From NCBI GenBank assembly GCA_947313765.1, contig CAMZNQ010000140.1, positions 1 through 22,093 of the forward strand: a stretch of 22,093 bases of DNA, given 5' to 3'. Under the pieces are notes generated by a model. It saw only the letters and a list, made by a program, of their open reading frames with translations. It had not been told where the DNA came from and did no database searches. The number at the start of each line of letters is the position of its first letter. Position 1 is the stretch's first letter. This DNA is from an uncultured Sulfurovum sp. (GTDB taxonomy: Bacteria > Campylobacterota > Campylobacteria > Campylobacterales > Sulfurovaceae). This document shows, in pieces, positions 1 through 6,983 of this stretch. Both the position numbers and the translations under genes were made by a program.

Positions 1-130
1 TAGCTCTTTTTGTTTTGTGTATCTTACAGTCAAGTATTTGATTACTTCTTCATTGAACTTCAAGTACTTGAAGTTCAATGAAGAAGTAATCAAATACTTG
101 ACTGTAAGATACACAAAACAAAAAGAGCTA
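1..130. repeat. Perfect 130-bp inverted repeat with no spacer at the window start
   Basis: Bases 1-65 are the exact reverse complement of bases 66-130, with the axis between 65 and 66 in CAAGT|ACTTG. The right arm is genuine rpsF coding sequence, because it reads on into the S6 tail. The left arm is therefore an inverted copy of the rpsF 3' region in the place where the rest of rpsF should be. A perfect spacer-less palindrome at the very first base is typical of fold-back chimeras at contig ends. A real genomic inverted duplication cannot be excluded from this sequence. Confidence 0.95.
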
Positions 131-229
131 ACTCAATTTGCTAAACTTGTAGCTGAGTCTACTCCAAAAGAGGAAGCACCTGTAACAACAGAAGAAGTAG
201 CTGAAACACCTGTAACAACAGAAGCGTAA
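66..229 (+). CDS. rpsF: 30S ribosomal protein S6, C-terminal part only
   Basis: This is the 3' end of the gene for ribosomal protein S6, which binds next to S18 in the 30S platform. The visible stretch contains FNEEVIKYLTVRY, matching the last beta strand of S6, where family members have forms such as 'NDEVIRHLTV'. A poorly conserved acidic tail follows, in which APVTTEE and TPVTTEA form a short internal repeat. Its place directly before ssb and rpsR is the classic bacterial order. The frame stays open upstream to a GTG at 17, but that part lies in the inverted copy (1-65) and should not be read as S6. About two thirds of the protein is missing. The TAA stop is 17 bases before the ssb start. 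Confidence 0.85.
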
Positions 230-235
230 AAACTT

Positions 236-240
236 AGGAG
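236..240 (+). promoter_or_regulatory. Ribosome binding site of ssb
   Basis: AGGAG lies about six bases before the ATG at 247 and supports that start. Confidence 0.7.
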
Positions 241-246
241 AACCCC

Positions 247-804
247 ATGTATAACAAAGTAGTATTGGTAGGACACCTTACAAGAGATGTTGAGATTAGA
301 TACTCTCAGAGTGGTTCTGCTATTGGTAATGTTGGAATTGCAACAAACCGAAAGTGGAAGAGCCAAACAGGAGAACAGAAAGAAGAGATAATGTTCATCG
401 ATTTAACATTCTTTGGGCGTACTGCTGAGATAGCAAACCAATACCTTCGCAAGGGGAGCAAAGTTTTAGTAGATGGACGACTTGTGTTTCAACAGTGGAC
501 TGCACAAGATGGAAGCAAGAGAAGTAAACATGCTGTTACTGTAGATAGTCTGCAGATGTTAGATACTAAGGCAGATAGTCAAAATCCATATCATAAAAAT
601 GGAAATGACAATCAACCAAGCCAGAATAATTATGGTGGTCAACAACAACCATCAAATTCTTATGCTAATAGCTATAGACAGCCTCAACAAAGTGCTTATG
701 GACAACCACAAGCACCCTCTTCACAACCATCTTATTCAGCACCACAGCAACAACAACCGTCTGTTCCAGAAATCGACATTGACGATGACGAAATACCATT
801 TTAG
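247..804 (+). CDS. ssb: Single-stranded DNA-binding protein
   Basis: SSB coats single-stranded DNA in replication, repair and recombination and recruits partner proteins through its C-terminal tip. The 185-residue product starts MYNKVVLVGHLTRDVEIRYS, the usual opening of the OB fold, which occupies about residues 1-107 (GSKVLVDGRLVFQQW is the late strand). A Gln/Asn/Pro/Ser-rich disordered linker follows, then the acidic tip DIDDDEIPF, the conserved partner-binding peptide. Length is normal for the family. It sits between rpsF and rpsR, and its stop codon overlaps the ribosome binding site of rpsR, so the two are translationally close. Confidence 0.97.
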   Translation: MYNKVVLVGHLTRDVEIRYSQSGSAIGNVGIATNRKWKSQTGEQKEEIMFIDLTFFGRTAEIANQYLRKGSKVLVDGRLVFQQWTAQDGSKRSKHAVTVDSLQMLDTKADSQNPYHKNGNDNQPSQNNYGGQQQPSNSYANSYRQPQQSAYGQPQAPSSQPSYSAPQQQQPSVPEIDIDDDEIPF

Positions 805-813
805 GAGATAACC

Positions 814-1077
814 ATGGCAGAGAGAAGAAAGTTTAAAAAAAGATATTGTAAATATTGTGAAATGAAAGTTGATTATATTGACTATAAAGATTTAAGTCTA
901 TTAAAGTTCTCATTGAGCGAAAGATTTAAAATTATGCCAAGAAGATTAACTGGTAACTGTAAAAGACACCAAGAGTTAGTAACAGTAGCAATTAAAAGAG
1001 CAAGACAAACTGCTCTTATTCCTTACATTGTAGATAGAAAAAATGTAATAGAAAATCCATTTGAGTTTGTTAGATAG
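814..1077 (+). CDS. rpsR: 30S ribosomal protein S18
   Basis: S18 is an 87-residue 30S subunit protein that pairs with S6. The product has the S18 core '[19 protein letters not shown]'. It also has a probable zinc site made of Cys12, Cys15, Cys49 and His52 (CKYC and CKRH), so it is the cysteine-containing form of S18. AGGAG at 803-807 overlaps the ssb stop codon and fixes the ATG at 814. It is the last gene of the rpsF-ssb-rpsR operon and is followed at once by a hairpin terminator. I see nothing unusual in the gene itself. Confidence 0.97.
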   Translation: MAERRKFKKRYCKYCEMKVDYIDYKDLSLLKFSLSERFKIMPRRLTGNCKRHQELVTVAIKRARQTALIPYIVDRKNVIENPFEFVR

Positions 1078-1095
1078 ATTTCATTAACAAGTAAA

Positions 1096-1118
1096 AGGCT
1101 AGATTTAACATCTAGCCT
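1096..1118. terminator. Hairpin between convergent rpsR and the HtrA-like gene, probably bidirectional
   Basis: The stem AGGCTAGAT (1096-1104) pairs perfectly with ATCTAGCCT (1110-1118) around a TTAAC loop. It lies 18 bases after the rpsR stop and 14 bases after the end of the minus-strand gene. On the minus strand the stem is followed by TTTTAC, a better termination tail than the CTACTAATC on the plus strand. It probably serves both transcripts. Confidence 0.8.
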
Positions 1119-1131
1119 CTACTAATCCTCC

Positions 1132-2568
1132 CTACTCTAAATCATCAGAACGATTTGATTTAATACTATATCGTTTCAATATATCTTTCTGAACTCTTAA
1201 TGCTTCCTCTTTATCAATAACCACTTTAGAGCCATCTTCATCTTCGAGAACTACATATTTATCTTTTGTATTTATAACCAAGCCATAAAACTCTTTAAAG
1301 TTTTTAAAACTTTTCCCATTTACTTTATCTAAAAGCCAAAGAGATATATCATAATCGCCTCTACTATGTTCAGCAGCCAAAACTTTCAAGAGAACAACTA
1401 ACTCCTGTTTATCTTTAGTTGGGAACTTACTTGATTTATATCGTAAAGGTAAGATTGGACGCATTGAAGCATCTAAAAGATTTTTAGTCAATGGAGAGAA
1501 TACATACCCACCTAACATAAAATATGTTGGCATCTTATCATACTCAAATTTTGCATATTTAGATGACTCTTTACTTGGTATTTTTGGTAGAGTTACATTT
1601 AAGTCTATCTTTTTACCTTTTCTTAAAACCTCTAAGGATACCTCATCTCCATATTGATGCATATCTATAAAATATTTAAAATGAGTATACTGCTTTGGTC
1701 TAAACTCAACTGTACCATCACCCTCTATCTTGTGTCCATCAATTGCTGTAATAATATCCTCTTTTTTTTTTTTTTTTTTTAGTATAGAGTTATATACAAT
1801 ATTAATAACTAAGATACCACCCTCATCCTCTCCTAAATGATAATATTTTTTTAGAGTTGGATTTTCAATATTATCAATCATAATACCTAACTTAGGAAAT
1901 CCATCATATTTACCATCTTTAACATCTTTTAGGAAATGCTGTATAACATCAACAGGCACCATATATCCTATGTTTTGAGATTGTGTTATACCTTGCATAA
2001 CAACCCCTACAATTTTTCCATTAGAGATAGTAGGTCCTCCAGAGTTACCAGGATTAATTGCTGCATCTATCTGAATAGATAGAAAACTCTGTCCACTATG
2101 TGCATAACGATGATGCTCAATACGAGAGACAATACCTGTACTTATGCTAATAGTATGCCCCCCCATAGGATAACCATAAACAGTTACCTTATCTTGCATT
2201 TTAGGAAGTGTTCCAAATTCTAAAGGGGTTGTTTCTTTAAAAAATTTTTTATCTTTAACTTCTAAAAGAGCCAAATCGCTATCATGAGATACCTCTAAAA
2301 CCTCTGCTTGATAACGTTTGGTATCTCCATATTTTTTAACCTCAATAAATGTCTCGTTTCCAATAACATGAGCATTAGTTAATATTTGATTACCTGAAAT
2401 AATACTTCCAGAACCACTTGAACGTTTTACAGAAGAGTTCCATGGCTCCATATAGTTAGTTGATTTAGAAACTGTATATATTTTTACAATAGAAGAATCA
2501 ATATTTTGGCTCCAAGAGATAGAAGATAAAACAAGTAAAAGCATAAATAGTTTAAATATTTTTTGCAT
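1132..2568 (-). CDS. Secreted HtrA/Deg-type serine protease with PDZ region
   Basis: This is a predicted periplasmic trypsin-fold protease of the HtrA/Deg family, which handles damaged exported proteins. The 478-residue product has a signal peptide (about residues 1-20, MQKIFKLFMLLLVLSSISWS). The triad is visible as His67 (TNAHV), Asp98 (SDLALL) and Ser176 (NPGNSGGP). A PDZ domain follows (about 225-330) with EDIITAIDGHKIEGDGTVEF. The C-terminal part (about 340-478, containing MPTYFMLGGYVFSPL) resembles the extra module of the Deg branch rather than a second standard PDZ, so degP/degQ is not assigned. The codons for Lys264-Lys269 lie in a run of 19 A on the coding strand, inside the PDZ domain; any one-base slip truncates the protein within about a dozen codons. 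It converges on rpsR. Confidence 0.9.
   Translation of the reverse strand: MQKIFKLFMLLLVLSSISWSQNIDSSIVKIYTVSKSTNYMEPWNSSVKRSSGSGSIISGNQILTNAHVIGNETFIEVKKYGDTKRYQAEVLEVSHDSDLALLEVKDKKFFKETTPLEFGTLPKMQDKVTVYGYPMGGHTISISTGIVSRIEHHRYAHSGQSFLSIQIDAAINPGNSGGPTISNGKIVGVVMQGITQSQNIGYMVPVDVIQHFLKDVKDGKYDGFPKLGIMIDNIENPTLKKYYHLGEDEGGILVINIVYNSILKKKKKKEDIITAIDGHKIEGDGTVEFRPKQYTHFKYFIDMHQYGDEVSLEVLRKGKKIDLNVTLPKIPSKESSKYAKFEYDKMPTYFMLGGYVFSPLTKNLLDASMRPILPLRYKSSKFPTKDKQELVVLLKVLAAEHSRGDYDISLWLLDKVNGKSFKNFKEFYGLVINTKDKYVVLEDEDGSKVVIDKEEALRVQKDILKRYSIKSNRSDDLE
1762..1780 (-). repeat. 19-base homopolymer (A19 on the coding strand) inside the HtrA-like gene
   Basis: There are nineteen consecutive T on the plus strand. 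Read on the minus strand they supply the last base of a CTA codon and six AAA codons (Lys264-Lys269). With one A fewer, the frame reaches TAG after 12 more codons; with one A more, it reaches TGA after 7 more. The length as given keeps the gene open. Tracts of this length are prone to replication and polymerase slippage and to sequencing error. Confidence 0.95.
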
Positions 2569-2647
2569 TTAATACCTTTCTTTTTATTTTAATATAAGCA
2601 TAACAGTAAATAGTAAACCATTAAACAACGTAATATTAATCAAAGGA

Positions 2648-2653
2648 TATAAT
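2648..2653 (+). promoter_or_regulatory. Probable -10 element of the efp promoter
   Basis: A perfect TATAAT lies 27 bases before the efp start in an AT-rich intergenic stretch. No convincing -35 is visible, which is common for housekeeping promoters in Campylobacterota. AGGAG at 2668-2672 is the ribosome binding site. Confidence 0.6.
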
Positions 2654-2680
2654 ATCAGAAAAAAATTAGGAGTCGTATAT

Positions 2681-3247
2681 ATGGCAACAATTTCAATGGG
2701 TGACCTAAAAAAAGGTGTACGTTTAGAGTTAGATGGAAACCCTTATAGAGTAGTAGATTTTCAACATGTAAAACCAGGAAAAGGTGCAGCATTTGTAAGA
2801 TGTAAAATTAAAAACCTATCAACAGGAAAAGTGATTGAGAAGACTGTACATGCAGGGGATAAGTTTGAAGTACCTGATTTAGAGCAGACTACTATGCAGT
2901 ATCTTTATGATGATGGTGAGATGCTACAGTTTATGGATACTACCACTTATGACCAAATCGGTTTAACACATGAGCAGGTAGGAAAAGATACTTTTGATTT
3001 TATGATTGATGGAATGGAAGCAGATATTCTTTTCCATAATGGTAAAGCTATATCTGTAGAGATTGCACAAACAGCGATATATACAGTAGTAGAGACTCCA
3101 CCAAACTTTAAAGGCGACTCTCAAGGTGGTAAAAAACCTGCAACATTAGATTCTGGTGCTGTAGTACAAGTTCCTTTCTTTATCTTAGAGGGTCAAAAAA
3201 TTGTTGTTGATACTGTTGATGGCAAATACCTAGAAAAAGCAAAATAA
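2681..3247 (+). CDS. efp: Translation elongation factor P
   Basis: EF-P binds between the P and E sites and relieves ribosomes stalled at polyproline stretches. The 188-residue product has the normal length and the KOW-like N-terminal domain ([19 protein letters not shown]). Lys34 sits at the tip of the [12 protein letters not shown] loop, the position that is beta-lysylated in the EpmA/EpmB system. The two OB domains end in the usual [15 protein letters not shown]. It is transcribed alone, from its own TATAAT at 2648 to a perfect hairpin just after the stop. No modification enzyme lies next to it. Confidence 0.97.
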   Translation: MATISMGDLKKGVRLELDGNPYRVVDFQHVKPGKGAAFVRCKIKNLSTGKVIEKTVHAGDKFEVPDLEQTTMQYLYDDGEMLQFMDTTTYDQIGLTHEQVGKDTFDFMIDGMEADILFHNGKAISVEIAQTAIYTVVETPPNFKGDSQGGKKPATLDSGAVVQVPFFILEGQKIVVDTVDGKYLEKAK

Positions 3248-3251
3248 AAAC

Positions 3252-3278
3252 TAGAGTAGACTATTTTAGTCTACTCTA
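3252..3278 (+). terminator. Hairpin terminator of efp
   Basis: TAGAGTAGACTA (3252-3263) pairs perfectly over 12 bases with TAGTCTACTCTA (3267-3278) around a TTT loop, five bases after the efp stop. A T-rich tail (TTTACTAAATTT) follows. Confidence 0.85.
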
Positions 3279-3442
3279 TTTACTAAATTTCTCCCCTCTT
3301 ATATTTTACATTTTTCCTTAAAAAACAATATTAATTTTTTCTAATTTTTTCATCTTTTTTTATTTTTAATGTTATACAATTTCACAACTTATACACAAAT
3401 ATTTTTTTTACACATAAATTAAACTTAACTAAAGGATATGTT
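3279..3442 (+). promoter_or_regulatory. Very AT-rich upstream region of the M20/ATP-grasp operon, with candidate promoter and ribosome binding site
   Basis: This gap holds long T and A runs and no gene. The best promoter candidate is TGTTATACA (3370-3378), an extended -10-like sequence, which would start transcripts near 3385. An AAAGGA (3431-3436) is placed for translation starting near 3443, but no ATG, GTG or TTG in the right frame lies there. The ATG at 3438 is in a different frame and meets TAG two codons later. Confidence 0.45.
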
Positions 3443-3529
3443 ATAGATTTTTTTGCCAATTTAAAGAGACTTATTGACATCAACTCATATACAAAAAACA
3501 AAGAGGGTGTCGATAATATTTCAGCTATT

Positions 3530-4543
3530 ATGACAGAGTGGCTTGTAAATTTAGGATTTAAAAATATATGCTATAAGAGGGATAATATTGGTAATCACAA
3601 CCTCTATGTTAGCCCTAAAACAGAGGGTAAGAAGATACTACTTTTAGGACATAATGATACTGTATTTCCTAAGGGAAAATTTGAAAACTATTCAGAAGAT
3701 ATAGAGTGGGTTTATGGTCCAGGGGTTTGTGATATGAAAGGTGGGAACATGGTTGCACTTCAAGCTCTTAGTAATCTGTATGAAAAAAACAGAAAAATAG
3801 AAAATATTGATTTTTTACTAGTTTCAGATGAAGAGACAGGCTCTGATGATAGTAAAAAACTTACTTCTAAACTAGCTTCTGATTATGACTACTGTTTTGT
3901 ATTTGAAGCTGCAGGAGAGAGTTTAGAGGTTGTAACAGGACGTAAGGGTGTAGGGACATTTACAATAGAGATTGAGGGTAAAGCATCACATGCAGGAGTA
4001 CGTTATGAGGCAGGAGTAAATGCAAACTTAGAAGCATCACATAAACTAATAGCACTTACAGAGTTGACCAATCTTGAAATTGGTACAACCGTGAATGTAG
4101 GAAAAATTGAAGGAGGCATTGGAGCAAATACTATCTCTCCAACAGCTAAGCTACTTTTGGAACTACGTTACACAAAAAATTTAGAACGAGATAGACTGCT
4201 TAAAGAGTTAGATAGGATTGTAGATACATCTTATGTAGAGGGTGCAAAATCAACCCTATCTGGACTTATTCAACGTGATGTAATGGAGCCCAATGAGGAG
4301 CAACATAGACTCATAGAGGAGATTGAAGCAATTTCAGGAGAAAAACTTTTAACTGAGCAACGTGGTGGAGTTAGTGATGCAAATATTGTAGCATCACAAG
4401 GGGTTACAACTCTTGATGGATTTGGACCCTTTGGAGATGGAGACCATACAATTCATGAACGTGCTTTAAAAAGCTCTTTTGAACAGAGAATTAACTTGAT
4501 GACTAAAATGCTTCTTCATCATCAAGAGTTTAAAGAATTTTAA
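3530..4543 (+). CDS. M20 family metallopeptidase (carboxypeptidase G2-like)
   Basis: This is a two-zinc aminoacylase/carboxypeptidase of the M20 family, closest by eye to glutamate carboxypeptidase (CPG2) types. Numbered from the ATG at 3530, visible metal and catalytic residues are His41 and Asp43 (LLGHNDT), Asp68 (GPGVCDMKGG) and Glu101/Glu102 (SDEETGS). The FEAAGE segment and a late His in GDGDHTIHERA complete the set. The middle part, with KASHAGVRYEAGVNAN, is the dimerisation lid. The open frame extends upstream to about 3443 with family-like N-terminal sequence (DFFANLKRLIDINSYT), but no ATG, GTG or TTG start exists there. The ATG at 3530 is the first canonical start and would drop about 29 conserved residues. 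The gene is 17 bases before the first ATP-grasp gene and looks co-transcribed with it. Substrate is unknown. Confidence 0.88.
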   Translation: MTEWLVNLGFKNICYKRDNIGNHNLYVSPKTEGKKILLLGHNDTVFPKGKFENYSEDIEWVYGPGVCDMKGGNMVALQALSNLYEKNRKIENIDFLLVSDEETGSDDSKKLTSKLASDYDYCFVFEAAGESLEVVTGRKGVGTFTIEIEGKASHAGVRYEAGVNANLEASHKLIALTELTNLEIGTTVNVGKIEGGIGANTISPTAKLLLELRYTKNLERDRLLKELDRIVDTSYVEGAKSTLSGLIQRDVMEPNEEQHRLIEEIEAISGEKLLTEQRGGVSDANIVASQGVTTLDGFGPFGDGDHTIHERALKSSFEQRINLMTKMLLHHQEFKEF

Positions 4544-4560
4544 AATAAGGAAATTAAAAT

Positions 4561-5469
4561 ATGGCAAAAAAACGAACAATTGGTATGTGGCTCTATAAAA
4601 ATGGAGGAGGAGATGCTATTGGAAAAAAGATTATAAAAAAATTAAAAGAGCGTGAAATTGATGTTATTGATGATATCAATCTACGTTATGCAAGAGCAAA
4701 AAATGCAAATATTATTCATAATGGAATAAAATTAAATAAATTAGATTTAATGTTCTCATACAATGCAGGAGAGCAGACGGTATATCAAACGTATATGTAT
4801 CAAGCACTTAATCGTATGATTCCAATGATTAACTCTTATGATGCTTTTCAACTTACAGAAGATAAGTTTCAAACTTCAATTATTTTGAAAAATGCAAAAG
4901 TAAATACTGCAGACTATAGACTTTTTCATCGTGATGAAGCACAAGAGAATCTATATAAAACATTTAATAAATGGGGTGGAATGGTATTTAAACCAACAAA
5001 TGGTTGGGGTGGTGCAGGTCTAAGTAAAATAGACAATGAAGAGGCTCTTCAGATGCTTATTCCAACACTAAACCATAGCAACATTCGTGAAGTTTTCATA
5101 GAGAAGTTTATTACTTATGACAATACAGATTTTAGAGTAGATATTGTAGATGGTAAATATGTAGGATGTTATGGAAGAAAAGCTGGAGGAAATGATTGGA
5201 GAACAAACATTACCTCTGGTGGTTCTGTATTTATGAGAGAGTGCAATGATGAGGTAATGAATGTTGCAATCAATGCAGCAAAAGCTTGTGGTACAGATAT
5301 TGCAGGGGTTGATATTATTTATGATTTAGAAAAAGAGGAGTATGTAGTCCTAGAGGTAAATGGAATCCCAGCATTTGCAACCCCTGAACAAGAGAAGATG
5401 GGGCTAGATTTCAACAAGAAAAAAATTGATTTAATAGTTGATTTAATAGATAAAAAAACAAAAAAATAG
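4561..5469 (+). CDS. RimK-like ATP-grasp ligase
   Basis: This is a predicted ATP-dependent carboxylate-amine ligase that makes an amide bond through an acyl phosphate. The 302-residue product has an N-terminal pre-ATP-grasp region (about 1-95) and then the ATP-grasp fold. It shows a glycine-rich loop (VFKPTNGWGGAGLSK), the linker strand VFIEKFITYDNTDFRVDIV, and the RimK-type signature GRKAGGNDWRTNITSGG. The metal-binding end is GVDIIYD...VVLEVNG, with the usual Asp, Glu and Asn. Length and motifs are close to RimK/LysX-type enzymes, but the substrate cannot be read from sequence. It lies between an M20 peptidase and a second ATP-grasp gene with short gaps, so the three probably act in one pathway. 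Confidence 0.9.
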   Translation: MAKKRTIGMWLYKNGGGDAIGKKIIKKLKEREIDVIDDINLRYARAKNANIIHNGIKLNKLDLMFSYNAGEQTVYQTYMYQALNRMIPMINSYDAFQLTEDKFQTSIILKNAKVNTADYRLFHRDEAQENLYKTFNKWGGMVFKPTNGWGGAGLSKIDNEEALQMLIPTLNHSNIREVFIEKFITYDNTDFRVDIVDGKYVGCYGRKAGGNDWRTNITSGGSVFMRECNDEVMNVAINAAKACGTDIAGVDIIYDLEKEEYVVLEVNGIPAFATPEQEKMGLDFNKKKIDLIVDLIDKKTKK

Positions 5470-5496
5470 AATTTAAATAAAAAGAGGAATAACAAA

Positions 5497-6927
5497 ATGG
5501 CTTTAAAAAATAGTGAACTACCTAAATTAGGATTTTTATATATGGACTATGTCTTAAGATTTTTTGACCACTCAAACTTTAAGGGTTGGCCAAATAAGAT
5601 AGAGACAGTAATATATCATTGGAAAAATGATAAAGAGCGCTTTATCAAAGAGGTAAAAGATAAGAAAATTGATGTATTAATTGGAAATATCCCTGCAACA
5701 GCATACGAAACATTTAGAGAGATTTCACGTGCTTTACCAAAAGTAAGATTTATACCATCATTAGATACTCAATTTTCAAATAAATCAAAAGAGAATGTAA
5801 CTCGTTTTGCATGGAAATATGATTTACCAATTCCAAAAACATATATCTACTACAATAGAGAAAATGCAGATAAGTTTTTGAAAAAAACAGAGTACCCTAA
5901 AATTGTTAAAAAATCTTATGGACCATCTAACTATGGTGGATATTTTGTACACAAAGTAGACTCTTACAAAGAGGCAAAAGAGTTGTATGCAGATAAAAAA
6001 TATCACCCAATGTATTTTCAAGATTTTGTTCCAATGGAGGCAGATATTCGTGTAATGCTTATTGGTCACAAACCAGTCTGTGCATTTTGGAGAAGAGCTC
6101 CTGAGGGTGAATGGTTAACAAACACAAGCCAAGGTGGAGAGATGGACTATATGAATGTTCCTAAAAATGTTCTTGACCTTGCTGTAAAAGTATCAAAATC
6201 TGCAAATGCAGAGTATTGGGCATGTGATGTGGCTTATGGAAAAGATGGAAAGGTTCGTATCTTAGAGTGTGCAACAGCATTTGCAGCATTTCCATATATT
6301 CGAGATTGGATTGGTCAATACATTATGTGGAGTTTAAGTGAAGGTTCATTTAAAAAACCACATATTCCAATGTTCAACTGGGAGGAGTTAAGTAAAATAA
6401 ATCCTAGCCTTTTACGAACCATGAGACATATTACCTTTGGAGAGTATAATGTATCTTACGATGGTGCATATTTTGGAACAAAGAAGAAAACATATGGAGA
6501 AAAAGAGGTTTATGTACATGAACTTGACTCTGAATATAAAATTTTTGATGTAAAAGAGCGTAGTTTTGAAGAGTGGCCAAGTGAAAAATGGAACTATCAA
6601 GATAGATTTGCACTAAAAAACCTTAAATCAATGAAAGCTCCAGCATTGAAAAAAGAGGAAGCACCTGAAGTATCTGCTGATGAGTCAAGTTCAGATATAG
6701 ATATTTCAGATAAAGAGTTAGAGACTCTGCTTTTAAGCATAAAAGGGTTAGGAAAAAAGAAACTAAAAAAGATTCTAAAGAATTTTACACATGCAGAACT
6801 AATAGCTCTTTTAGAGGTAGAGCCAAAAGTTCTAACCAATATTAAAAACATAAACAATCAACTAGTAGATAGTATTGTTGAGATGTGGAGCAATTATAAA
6901 CTATCTCAAAAAGCTACTTTGGTCTAA
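5497..6927 (+). CDS. Divergent ATP-grasp protein fused to a C-terminal helix-hairpin-helix region
   Basis: The 476-residue product has an N-terminal pre-ATP-grasp part (1-115) and an ATP-grasp domain (about 116-290). Visible are IVKKSYGPSNYGGYFV as the ATP loop, YFQDFVPMEADIRVML as the linker, and WRRAPEGEWLTNTSQGG, matching the RimK-type signature. The metal-binding motif is ILECATAF, with Glu257 kept but Ala259 where Asn is usual, so metal binding may be altered. After a linker region and an acidic low-complexity stretch (APEVSADESSSDIDI), residues about 404-465 contain IKGLGKKKLKKIL, a helix-hairpin-helix motif, and a weaker second copy around VLTNIKNINNQLVDSIVEMW. That module normally binds DNA or protein non-specifically, and its fusion to an ATP-grasp enzyme is unusual. 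It starts 27 bases after the first ATP-grasp gene. Confidence 0.85.
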   Translation: MALKNSELPKLGFLYMDYVLRFFDHSNFKGWPNKIETVIYHWKNDKERFIKEVKDKKIDVLIGNIPATAYETFREISRALPKVRFIPSLDTQFSNKSKENVTRFAWKYDLPIPKTYIYYNRENADKFLKKTEYPKIVKKSYGPSNYGGYFVHKVDSYKEAKELYADKKYHPMYFQDFVPMEADIRVMLIGHKPVCAFWRRAPEGEWLTNTSQGGEMDYMNVPKNVLDLAVKVSKSANAEYWACDVAYGKDGKVRILECATAFAAFPYIRDWIGQYIMWSLSEGSFKKPHIPMFNWEELSKINPSLLRTMRHITFGEYNVSYDGAYFGTKKKTYGEKEVYVHELDSEYKIFDVKERSFEEWPSEKWNYQDRFALKNLKSMKAPALKKEEAPEVSADESSSDIDISDKELETLLLSIKGLGKKKLKKILKNFTHAELIALLEVEPKVLTNIKNINNQLVDSIVEMWSNYKLSQKATLV

Positions 6928-6944
6928 AAGTAGATTTACTATGT

Positions 6945-6950
6945 TATAAT
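6945..6950 (+). promoter_or_regulatory. Probable -10 element before the ClpP-like gene
   Basis: A perfect TATAAT lies 17 bases after the stop of the HhH-fused ATP-grasp gene. It would start a transcript around 6956-6958, inside the hairpin described next. It suggests a separate or additional promoter for the ClpP-like/ybgC/dehydrogenase part of the cluster. Confidence 0.5.
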
Positions 6951-6952
6951 AT

Positions 6953-6977
6953 CCCCTAAAAAATAACATTTTAGGGG
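6953..6977 (+). promoter_or_regulatory. Hairpin that includes the ribosome binding site of the ClpP-like gene
   Basis: CCCCTAAAA (6953-6961) pairs perfectly with TTTTAGGGG (6969-6977) around AATAACA. The 3' arm contains the AGGGG ribosome binding site, six bases before the GTG start at 6984. No T run follows, so it is a poor terminator. It could hide the ribosome binding site in readthrough transcripts, while transcripts from the TATAAT at 6945 would lack part of the 5' arm. Confidence 0.55.
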
Positions 6978-6983
6978 CTTAGT

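Noticed and set aside
17..65. Reading frame from a GTG at 17 that joins the rpsF tail
   Set aside because: These bases are the inverted copy of the rpsF end, so the encoded residues are not S6 and the GTG is not a real start.
599..811. Overlapping frame inside the ssb linker (70 residues)
   Set aside because: It is out of frame with a clear ssb gene, and its composition reflects the repetitive Gln/Pro codons.
6597..6857. Minus-strand open frame opposite the HhH-fused ATP-grasp gene
   Set aside because: It has no ribosome binding site or recognisable domain and is fully covered by a convincing plus-strand gene.
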